DNA of 64,000 nt. Source: Heracleum sosnowskyi. Lineage: Eukaryota; Streptophyta; Magnoliopsida; Apiales; Apiaceae. The stretch spans positions 86,596,363 through 86,660,362 of the forward strand of contig CM061239.1 of assembly GCA_030848705.1 (NCBI GenBank). Direction: 5' to 3'. The notes beneath the pieces were generated by a model, which was not told the origin of the DNA, did no database searches, and saw only the letters and a list, made by a program, of their open reading frames with translations. Shown here piece by piece: positions 1 through 9,911 of the stretch. Numbering within the stretch: position 1 is the first letter of the stretch; each line of letters opens with the position of its first letter. The translations under genes and the position numbers were made by a program.

Positions 1-2485
1 TAATTTATCTAGCGAGAATCTCTCGTTAATTGGAAGAAAATGCGCAGATTTCGTCAATCGATCCACAATAACCCAAATGGCATCATGGTTAGCCTTCGTT
101 CTTGGCAATCCTACCACAAAATCCATCGCAATGTGTTCCCACTTCCACTCAGGAATTTCTAATGGTTGAAGTAATCCACTTGGCCTCTGATGTTCCGCCT
201 TAACTCTTTGGCACGTAAAACATTTACTTACCCACTCATCAATCTCTCTTTTCATATCTGGCCACCAAAAGTTCATTTTGAGATCCCGATACATCTCTGT
301 ACTCCCTGGATGAATTGAATACTTCGAGTTATGCGCTTCGTGCAAAATTTCACTTTTCAGTTCCGCTACATTAGGTACCCAAATTCGAGAAGCAAATCTC
401 AAAATTCCTTTGTCGTCCGGTTGGCTACATATTTCCTCACCTGCCAACTTACTTGCATCATCGTTCATAACTTGCTCTTGACATCTACGTACCTTTTCTA
501 ACAACTCAGGTTGAAACGTCATGGCGTAAATCATTTCTGTCGCGTCCTTCGGAATACGTACTTCGATTTCTAACCTTTCAAATTCTTTGTATAATTCCTT
601 GGTCATCGTCAGTGTATTCAATCTTTCTTATCTGCTCAATGCATCTGCTACCACGTTTGCCTTGCCGGGATGATAATTAATAGAAATGTCATAGTCCTTG
701 ATTAGTTCTAACCATCTTCTATGTCTCATTTTTAGCTCTTTCTGAGTAAAGATATACCTCAGACTCTTGTGATCGGTGTAAATTTCACATCTCTCTCCGT
801 ACAAGTTATGTCTCCATATCTTCAAAGCAAATACAATCGCCGCTAATTCCAAATCATGTGTAGGACACTTCTGTTCGTGAGGTCTCAATTGTCTTGACGC
901 ATAAGCAATCACTTTGCCATGTTGCATAAGTACGCAACCCAGTCCTTTATAAGACGCATCACTATAGATTACGAAATGACCTTGATCGTCGGGTAGCATC
1001 AATACTGGTGTCGTAGTTAGTCTCTTCTTTAACTCTTGGAAACTCTCTTCGCATTTATCATTCCATATGAATCGTTCACTTTTCCTTATCAGCTTGGTCA
1101 TTGGAGTAGCTATCTTTGCAAAATCCTGCACAAATCTCCGGTAATATCCGGCTAATCCCAAGAAACTTCTGACTTCAGTCGGTGTCCTTGGTCTTTCCCA
1201 ATCTTTTACTGCCTCTATCTTTGCTGGATCCACTTTGATGCCTTCGCTGCTCACCACGTGTCCTAAGAAATGAACTTCTCTCAACCAGAATTCACACTTG
1301 GAAAATTTTGCATATAATCTCTCATGTCTCAAGGTTTCCAACACAATCCACAAATGGTTTGCATGTTCTTCTTCCGTCTCAGAGTATATCAAGATATCGT
1401 CGATGAATACCACTACAAACTTGTCCAAATATTTCTTGAAAATCCTGTTCATCAAATCCATAAAAGCTGCTGGTGCATTTGTTAATCCAAACGCCATTAC
1501 TAAAAATTCATAGTGTCCATACCTCGTTCGAAAAGCTGTCTTCGGTATGTCGTCTGGTTTAATCTTCAATTGGTGATATCCTGACCGTAGATCAATCTTT
1601 GAAAAATGTACCGCTCCTTTCAACTAGTCAAACAGATCATCTATTCGGGGTAATGGATACTTGTTCTTGATAGTTAGCTTGTTCAATTCCCGATAGTCTA
1701 TACAAAGTCTCATGCTTCCATCCTTTTTCTTGACAAACAACACTGGTGTTCCCCATGGCGAAGCGCTGGGTCTAATAATTCCTTTTTCTAGAAAATCCTG
1801 CAGTTGATTAGCTAATTCCTTCATCTCTACTGGTGCCATTCTGTATGGGGCTTTGGATACTGGCTCCGCGCCTGGTGCTAAGTCTATTGCAAATTCAATC
1901 TCTCTATCTGGAGGTAAACCTGGCAACTCTTCCGGAAAGACATCCGGAAACTCTCTCACGACTGGAATACTTCTAACTTAGAAACTTCCTTCTCTATATC
2001 TATCACATATGCTAAATACGCTTCACAACCTTGCCTTAATAATCTCTTAGCCTGAATCATCGTCAAAAACTTCTTCGTTTGTCTCTATCCTTTAAACACG
2101 ATTTCTTTCTTTTCTGGGGTAATCAAAGTAACCCTCTTATTCTTACAATCAATACTCGCATCATAATCAGTTAACCAATCCATTCCTAAAATCACATCAA
2201 ACTCTCCTAACTTGAAAGGTAACAAATCAACATAAAAACAATTTCCCAAAATCTTTAACTCACAACGAGATAATATGAACTGACCGCTATACGATCCTGA
2301 TTAGCTATTTCTATATTCAACACTCCACTTAAGGGTTTTATTACGCAATTCAATTTACGAGCAAACGTTTCTGAAATAAAAGACTTAGTCGCCCCTGAAT
2401 CTATTAACACTTTAGCACTTATATAATTTACTAGAAGTGTACCTGCCACCACGTCGGAATCTCTCACTGCTTCTCCCATTGACAT
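1..2485 (-). pseudogene. Ty3/gypsy pol remnant (protease, RT, RNase H, integrase start)
   Basis: The protease begins near 2485 with the active-site motif DSGATKSF, and the downstream LGMDWL motif is readable near 2150-2170. A frame change and a stop separate it from RT, which opens at 1959 (EFPDVFPEELPGLPPDREIE). RT shows DYRELNKLTIKNKYPLPRIDDL, the catalytic FIDDILIYS, and then the RNase H residues in YSDAS, DLELAAIVFAL and YTDHKSL, ending at ADALSR. In-frame TAG (about 1624-1626) and TAA (628-630) codons break the frame. The same frame then continues to base 1 through an H-H-C-C integrase zinc finger (HEAHNS, IHPG, CFTCQ) and into the catalytic core (MDFVVGLPR). The reading is therefore a single pol frame with two nonsense mutations plus an upstream frameshift; it is non-functional. 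Confidence 0.9.
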
Positions 2486-2504
2486 ATTATAAGTCCTGGC
2501 TAAC

Positions 2505-3675
2505 GGCTAGACATTAACAGCTGGGGGTGCCTCTATGGCCCGGATCATGTTGTTCACAGGTGCTGGTGCTCTACAGTCCTTAATGATATGACCTGGTTTC
2601 TTACAACGGTGACACACAATGCCTATCTTACAATCCCTGGAGTAATGACCCTTTTGGTTGCATTTAAAGCATGTGACACTCAATCGATGGCATATCCCTG
2701 GATGTCGTTTCCCGCATGTCTTACATTCTTGTAGTGGGGGTCTTGAAATTCCCTGGTGACTGCTGGCTGGTAGACGGTTATCCTGCCCTACACTTCCGGT
2801 ATCGGGTTTCTTAAAACTTGTATTCCTGCCGGGCTGGAATCCCGGTTTCTTATTTGACTGACTTTGAAAACTTCCTTGCTGCTGCCCTTATCGGGTATCC
2901 CTGCTTTCCTTTTCTTATTCTCTCTCTCTTTCATGTATGACTCACTCTCTGTTTCTGCAATCATTGCCTTCTGCACTACTGCTGCATAGGTGTCCAATTC
3001 CAAAATGGCTAACTTGCTACGAATCCATGACCTTAGTCCCTGTTGGAACCTTTTGGCCTTCTTCCTCTCTGTGTCCACATATGTCGGAACAAACCTAGAC
3101 AACTCAGTAAACTTTGTCTCATACTGGGGAACAGTCATGTTTCCCTGCTTCAACTCTAAAAATTTCAACTCCATCTGATCTCGCATATAATCTGGAAAAT
3201 ATCTTTCTAAAAACAATTCTGTAAATCTAGCCCACGTAATCAATCCCTCGGGCTCCATAGCCCTAGTTGTTTCCCACCAATAACTAGCCTCACTCTTCAA
3301 GAAATAACTAGCATATTTTGTTTTCTTATCTTCCGTTACCTCTATTAGGGTAAAAGCCTTCTCTATCTCTTTTAACCATGCCTTTGCCTCTACGGGGTCT
3401 GCGGATCCCTTAAACTCTGGAGGTTTCGCGGCCTGAAAAGATTTGAACGTAACCGCGGGTGCTGCCTGTTGGTGATGCTGCTGCTGCTGATGTTGTTGCT
3501 GTTCTAAGAGCTGTTGTTGAATCACTTGCTGTTGTTGTGCTAACGCAGCAGTTTGCTGGGTAAGAGTGTTCAAAAGCCGAATTACCATCGGATCCATATG
3601 ACCCGTGGGAGGTATATTCTGTTGACCTTCTTGGTCAGGGGAATCAGTTGAACGGGTTTGTCGTCTAGGAGGCAT
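2505..3675 (-). pseudogene. Ty3/gypsy gag remnant with zinc knuckles
   Basis: The open part (3675-2788, 295 aa) starts MPPRRQTRSTDS and has a Gln-rich stretch (about residues 45-70). The retrotransposon gag domain follows (about residues 80-230), with PEFKGSADPVEAKAWLKEIEK, YFLKSEASYWWE and ERYFPDYMRDQMELKFLELKQG. A frameshift near 2790-2880 moves the rest into another frame, where zinc-knuckle motifs are readable between about 2725 and 2560 (CKTCGKRHPGIC, CFKCNQKGHYSRDC, CHRCKKPGHIIKDC). Gag would form the virus-like particle and the knuckles bind RNA. An in-frame stop separates this part from the protease. Confidence 0.87.
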
Positions 3676-4089
3676 ATCGCTGATGAATAAACAATAACTG
3701 GCTTAATCAAACAGTTCATAAAATAGAAGGGAAGGATCACAGTTGATATTTCGAAGGTTTACAGGTCTTCTCAACGGTGTATGGGTACACGCGTTATAAC
3801 AAGTAGAATGACAATTATGATGCTGAAAATGAATGTCAAGAGAATAATAACAGTTCTACAAAAGATGTTTATCATATATATATAGAGTCAATACAAGCGT
3901 AGAACGCTTTAAAAGTAAGATATGTCATAGCTGAACTACAACTGTCGATCAACAATAAAACAAAAATGTAACAACAACCCGAGGCGGTCCTATAAGCCCG
4001 GTGCACTGCTGATACTACCATATGCATCTATATACTATCTAACTGGAATCCATATACCATACCACATCTGACTTCTCCTAAACCTGCTC

Positions 4090-4651
4090 ACAAATCACCT
4101 GCTCCTATCTGCCATAACGGTGGTCCTGCAATCTCTGCAATCTCTCCCATCGCGTAGTCTAAAATCTGTCTCGTCCCTGCTACTGTCTCTCCCTCTCGGC
4201 TAGAAGCTAAACCATGCAATCGAGTCTCAACCAATGTCCTCGTAACCCTAAGCCTCATCTGAATATCTCATACCTGAACTCTGAGTCTGTCCCTCTCTCG
4301 GATGGCGGCTGCCTCCGTCGCACGAATCCCTCTCATCTCTACTATCTGCCCATAAAGGTACTCTCTCTCTCTACTCACCCTCTGATACTCATGGTGTGGG
4401 ACTGGTGGCTCACAAAGCTGATACATAGGTCCAGAAACTGATGCCTGAGACAATGGTGCTGGGGCTACTCATCGGAGTGGAACAGGACAAGGTATCTGAT
4501 CTCTCCTGACTACTGGATGCCCAGGCTGGTGTCGTGCCGGTCGTGGCGGTCTCGACGGTCCTGCTCTAGTACCCTGTATAGGTCTCTCCTCTATCGTATC
4601 TTCTGACGGGTCTGAATCTGAGCTAGAGCTAGGGGCTGCAATTATAACCAC
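4090..4651 (-). pseudogene. Degraded extra ORF in the gypsy leader, upstream of gag
   Basis: Between the primer-binding site and gag, one minus-strand frame is readable for about 185 codons, interrupted by two TGA codons (near 4470 and 4268). It begins MVIIAAPSSSSDSDPSEDTI, continues Pro/Arg-rich, and then gives a charged helical part (HHEYQRVSREREYLYGQIVEMR) running on to about LDYAMGEIAEIAGPPLWQI. I do not recognise the family. Extra ORFs between the 5' LTR and gag are known in some plant Ty3/gypsy lineages (Ogre/Tat), but that does not establish what this one does. The continuity of frame on both sides of the stops suggests a former protein rather than chance. Confidence 0.5.
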
Positions 4652-4768
4652 ATTTAATTACCACGCATAATATTCCTAATTGACCTCCTATTATCCTTAG
4701 GTGATTTCCTAACCCTCTACGTTATCCTGGACCCTAAGTCCTAACTTGTTTCAAATGTCATAACATGT

Positions 4769-4784
4769 TGCTCTGATACCAACC
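4769..4784 (-). promoter_or_regulatory. Primer-binding site of the Ty3/gypsy element
   Basis: On the minus strand, GGTTGGTATCAGAGCA follows directly after the LTR end (CA at 4785). TGGTATCAGAGC is the usual plant sequence complementary to the 3' end of initiator tRNA-Met, which primes minus-strand DNA synthesis. Confidence 0.85.
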
Positions 4785-7700
4785 TGTGACGCCCTCCAAA
4801 CCCGGGGTACAGATTTGGGGAGTCACCCGACCAACGGTATACAATATAATCTCTAGATACAACACATGCATAATATATAAAGACATAAATACCCCTTAAC
4901 CAAGACCGCGTCCAGATTATGGCATTGAACACAAGCTTCTACAATCTTTTATTAATACAAACTAGTTTTATCAGAGTTATTACATCACAACTTAAGTTCA
5001 GAGCTAGACATCTAGTCTAACAATACAAAACAAACAACTACCCTGCCAATGACAACCACTCGAGGGGCTCTCCTAGCTGCCGGTGAACTATCAGTCACGT
5101 TGTGCCGACTCATACTCTCGTTTCACTGGAATAGGGTTAGAAAACAACAGGCAAGAGTGAGCCAAAAGTGCTCAGCAAGCATCATATATATATTTCAATC
5201 ACAGTTGTAAAGATATGAATTCACAATATCATAATCAACAATATTCAGCTAAACACATGCTTTGTATCAAATTCAATTGAAGAAAGAGGATTAGAATTGG
5301 ACTTCCACATTTTATTCAAATCAAAGGTTGTGCTGCTGGCCAGCCACGCATCAACCCCGGACTAGCTCACGGCAAAGTCCTCTACTGGATCCTAGGCCAA
5401 TCTGGGCCTTAAATTATTCCGACCATAAATATGGCCCGACCAATTACTGGTCCATTTTTAAAAACATGCCAATTCTATCACAAGGTATAAGCAATAACAT
5501 GCTCAATAAGATAATGCACAATGTCAAGATATAATAATTACAAAAGGGCTTCAACTGCTCAGTATCAAATGAAGATTGAGCAATAATCATGGAATAATTT
5601 CAACGGTACAGTGTACTTGTTCAAGAAGATAATCAGTGGTTGTAATCAATAATCAATGACTGTAATCAATAGTCAATGATGGAAATCAAACAATCAATGG
5701 TTGTAAGCAATAATCAAATGATGGTAATCAACAATCAATGGTTGTAGACAATAATCAGATGAATTTGGAAATAAGGGTTTCCGATGCGGATCAAATCAAA
5801 TAATTGAGAACATTTATGAAAATGGAATCAGTTGCCCAAATACGGGTAAGGATTGATAATCTGAATTGTTCTGGGGTAATAACATGTAAGTATTGAAGAC
5901 AATAACAATTTATCACAAATAAAAGCACAGATACTTGCCTGGTCTACGTCGTTGTCGGTTCTACTTCGATCACTCAACTTTCCCCTTTCCCTTGCTCCGG
6001 GAACTCGATTCTATAATTTAAACAACTCATCACAGTAAGTCTAACTATCCTCATTCTATCCTCGACAAACAATCAATCAATAACACATTTTAAACAAGTA
6101 ACCGGTTACGTATCGGACGTCCGGTTTAATTTACGGTATTTAAAACTCAGACACTAGCCCTCGTACGGGCATATACGGACTATAAAACACATTAAACAAC
6201 TCATACGAACCATATAGTACTTATAAACATTTTTAAAACATCACACGAAGCTTATTTGAATTTTAATAAGTCGCAAACAAATTTTTAAATCAAAAATCGG
6301 ATTTTTAAACCCAATATAAGTATTTAAATGCAAATAAATCAATTATTAAAATTAATTGGCACTCTTTAAATGCTCAAACTATTTTTAAATAATAAATCAT
6401 GCTTGAAAATAATTAAACTGAATTTTAAATTAATTAAATCTAATTAATAATTAATTTTTAAGAATTAACTGATTAAAAGAATTAATCAATTAATTAAATA
6501 AATTAATTATTAATTAAAAATAATTAAAATAATTAAGTTTAATCAATTTTCGAATTTAAAATAATAAATATAATTTTTTAGAATTTTCTGAAATTAAAAA
6601 TATATTTTTAAAATAAAAATATGAATTTTAAAAGATTTTAAACTATTTTCGAATTAAATTTAAAAATAAAATTCAAAAACAGTTTTCTGAAAATATTTTA
6701 GGGTTTCGAAGATTGAAACCGGGTCAAGAAAACGGGTTAACGGGTCGGGAAGAACACAAACGGGTCACCAAGAGCAACCCGGAATTTTCCAGAATCCGGC
6801 GACCAAACCCAGAATCCGGCGACTCAAAAACACTGTAAAAATTGGGGCTTTTTATACCAAAACGTTCCTTATAAAATCAGCAATCTATTCAAGCCAAAAA
6901 CATACCAAAACAAAGCCGGAATCTCAATCCTGATCATTTTTCGGCGACCTCGAACCAATTTTCCGATCTACCAAAATCTTACATGAAACTCTACGTTCTT
7001 TATGTTAAAATGAAGCTAAGAAAACACACAACAAAAGCCCTCTATCAGAAATCATGTCAGATCATTCATATGAACGGACTATTAAAAAGAAAAATCGGGC
7101 AAAACCCTAGAAATCGAATTTCTCAAAATCGAACATAAACATGAATTCCTACTAATTAGAACCCTAGGAACATGTTATAAGCAATCAATTGAACGGAGAA
7201 TCAACAGAATGAAAATCCCCAAATTCGAATAAGAACCCTAATTAATTCGAAAATTGTAAAATTCGTATAAAATCAAAAAATTATCAGATGATGATGAGGT
7301 TGGAAGATTCTGAAACTAGAGATCAAGAGCTTTGATTTGAGTGCTTAAACTTCAATTTATGATTTCAATAACACCTCCAAAAATCGATTTGATTATTCAA
7401 GAACACGAAGAACACGGTTCGAGGATTTTTACTTTTTCGAGATTATGGAATGCAGATTATATGAGGTATAATGTACGATTCGTCTTTTTATATTTTTGGA
7501 AAAATAATACCCCAAACAACATTTTTGGATCGATATAGATCCACTGGATCGTTTAAAAACCCTAATTAGGTTAAAAACATGTTTTACGAGAAGATAATCA
7601 TCTACAAAGACTGATAATTATCCAAATCAATACATATCATTATATAACTAATGCTCAAGAATACTGGGGCTATAACAGATGAAATATTGACATGAACGAT

Positions 7701-8068
7701 ATATCCGTTACCCTAAGGAATTAGGGTTCGGAGCAATTTTTCCCTTTTTGAACAAAACGAATTATACTGACAAGATCAAATAGCTAGGGATGAAATGATA
7801 CAAATAATTCTTTCGATAACGATTCGAATACGAAAGACGAAGGGATAATAATGATGTACAAAATTTCAACGGGGCCCTTGAATTTTCAAAACGGGGCTCA
7901 AAATTGAATAAGATTTCAAATGACGAAATATTTGAAAGGGGCTTCCGACTCACCAAATAACACATAATCACTTAACAATCGTAACTTAATAATATTCAAA
8001 TATTCCACAAGAAATATTTTACACCAAATATATCATTTATATTATTAATAAAATTCACGGATATTACA
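4785..8068 (-). repeat. 5' LTR of the Ty3/gypsy element (3284 bp)
   Basis: On the minus strand it begins TGTAATATCCGTG at 8068 and ends GCGTCACA at 4785, just before the primer-binding site, with canonical TG...CA ends. It contains a 22-27 bp imperfect tandem repeat (about 5630-5770, variants of caatcaatggttgtaatcaa) and a very AT-rich block (about 6250-6700). Its end (plus reading tgtgacgccctccaaacccgg) resembles the end of the solo LTR at 34971, and both share a gcaagagtgagc/gctcagcaag block. That points to related families. I see no host gene here; short ORFs in this span look like chance. Confidence 0.85.
5630..5770. repeat. Short imperfect tandem repeat inside the gypsy LTR
   Basis: About six imperfect copies of a 22-27 bp unit (tgtaatcaataatcaatgg and variants) lie side by side. 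They are internal to the LTR and probably reflect replication slippage. Confidence 0.65.
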
Positions 8069-9413
8069 ACTAACGTCAGGATTTGTATGAGCATCGAGAA
8101 TTGATGACTCATCAGGATTTGTAGATTTCTGAACATCAGTATTCTGCATCCTTAGAGAAATATGATACCTGCTTTTGACCAACTTTCTTTTCTTTTGTGG
8201 CTTAACAGTTTGTGCCACAGCTTCATTAGCAGTATCAGCAACTTCCTTCCGAATCTTGAACTTTGAGGATAGTGGCATGTCATCCTCAGAATCAGAACTA
8301 GCACCCAAAATCAATTTTCTCTTCACTCCAACATCCTCAACCCTATCAGCTTGCTGCACCAGGACCCCTTGTTTCTTCTTTTTAGTGAGAGGTGTAGAGG
8401 AGACATCCTTTGATCCTGACTGCCTTCCAGACACATCAGATCTAGCTGATTTCTTTGTTTTTACAATTAAAGTCTTTTGAGAGACAGTAGAGGTGGTTGT
8501 GGAGTGTTTAATAGAGTGTTTGGGTTGGATACTTGGGTCATGAACAGGGTGTGATTGGCCCTGTCCCATAGTATCAGGATTTGATCCATAGTGAGTAGGC
8601 ATTTTCTCTTGCAAGAAAAGCCCGACCTCATCAGGAATAAAGGCATTGCCTTGGAAACCATTTGCCTTATCACTATTGACTAAGGACTTTACATTATTAT
8701 TAGTAATTCTATAGATAGGTAGAATTACATCATCTTCAAAAACAACATCAGGACACAAGTGACAGAATATTAATTGAAAAAATCTAAGAAAACAAACATA
8801 GCCACATTTATCTGATTTCCTATCACTTAAAGCTTTTAACATAAAAGACCCATAATCAACAACAATAGAATGAATAAGAGAATACCCAATCTTGAGAGAT
8901 CTTGACGGTAGAGCATCAAATTTAGATGTCTTGTTCAGGAAACAGTGACTTATGGTGTCGAAGAAGAAATTCCATTCCCTCTTAAGCTTTGTCCTGAAGA
9001 GATTTCCATATCTCTTTACCTCGCCATTGTACCCCAACTTGGTAACAAACTAAAAGAGCGTCGAGTTAGAAATATTAGCAAGAGTCTTATCATTTAAGGC
9101 CGGCAAGTGTAGTACTTCCTCAACAATAGCAGGAGACATGATGAGTAACACCATTGAACTTGAAACTCATCAGGATTGTTCCTATCAGTCCTCAACCAAA
9201 TACTGTTGTGTTCCATACCTGCATCACAGACTTAAAAGAAACTATGTATGGCTGGGTTAAAGCATACTTCAATGGACTTGAAGCAAGAAAATCCTGTTTA
9301 ATATGGAACTCATGGGGTCATTCCTGATGGTCTAAAACTGCAACAAAATTGTTAGTGGCAAAATTAATACCACTAATCACTGTCTGTTTATTCATGAATG
9401 ATGAAGATGCCAT
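8069..9413 (-). pseudogene. Copia 1 third ORF (post-pol), broken and truncated
   Basis: A minus-strand frame begins at 9413 (MASSSFMNKQ). After stops and frame changes it is open from 9037 to the LTR junction at 8069; the last residues before the stop at 8045 come from the gypsy LTR. The readable protein contains KREWNFFFDTISHCFLNKTS and then CGYVCFLRFFQLIFCHLCPD. These match the copia 2 ORF3 stretches CEWDILFDTLAKVFSNCTKS and VRCFYPRFLTILINHVLSD in order and spacing. The upstream SPAIVEEVLHLP pairs with TEDLFCEVFQLP. The C-terminal part is Lys/Ser-rich with a nuclear-localisation-like KKRKLVK. I see no signal peptide or membrane span. The function is unknown. Confidence 0.7.
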
Positions 9414-9911
9414 TATAAGAGTGATTTGAGAATAGAGATTTGAGAATTGGGAATTAGGGTTCGTGATCACAGAGAGTAAGAGAAGGTAGAAAACTGATGA
9501 ATTGAGAGAGTATTTAGCAAAATAGAAAATGATTGTATTTTTTTAAAACAAAATTTTACTCTCAGTGACAGGTGGAAAAATATGATTTGTGCACAAATAA
9601 TTAGTGGACCAAATTACGTGTGTAATTAAACATAACTGCACCGCTTTTTATGTGTATCTATATGTATATATCTATCAGTGTGACACATGCGCACATACAG
9701 TTGTCCAACTAAAACTCAAATGTTTCCTATCAAATACTGACGGAAAATTATGCACAAATTAAGCAAATTAAAATGTTGACATGTCCATCAGGATTGACCA
9801 GTTGACTATCTGTCAGGATTTTGTCCTGTCAGTATTTGGTCAAAAATACATACCTTACAGAGTGACCATCAGGATTTGATAGTCATCAGGACTTGCTCTT
9901 TGATGTTTTTC
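9414..9911 (-). other. Spacer between copia 1 pol and its third ORF
   Basis: No gene is visible. The stretch carries several copies of the element-wide motif CATCAGGATT (for example around 9787-9890) and is otherwise AT-rich. It would be the untranslated region upstream of the third ORF. Confidence 0.6.

Larger units (their letters stand above)
1..8068 (-). mobile_element. Ty3/gypsy retrotransposon (Tekay-like chromovirus type), decayed, truncated by window edge
   Basis: Reading on the minus strand, the order is a 5' LTR (8068-4785), a primer-binding site, a leader with a degraded extra ORF, gag, zinc knuckles, protease, reverse transcriptase, RNase H and the start of integrase, which leaves the window at base 1. 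The order RT then RNase H then integrase is diagnostic of Ty3/gypsy. The protein style and long LTR suggest a Tekay/del-like chromovirus, but the chromodomain that would prove this lies outside the window. Several nonsense codons and frameshifts show that the copy is dead. The junction at 8068/8069 interrupts an ORF of the neighbouring copia element, so this insertion is younger than that element. The predicted 5-bp target duplication is ACTAA (8069-8073); its partner is outside the window. Confidence 0.9.

Noticed and set aside
1298..1513. Plus-strand ORF of 71 aa
   Set aside because: Antisense shadow of the gypsy RT coding sequence.
8175..8480. 101-aa plus-strand ORF
   Set aside because: Antisense to the copia 1 third ORF; Ser/Phe-rich composition follows from the complementary Lys/Asp codons.
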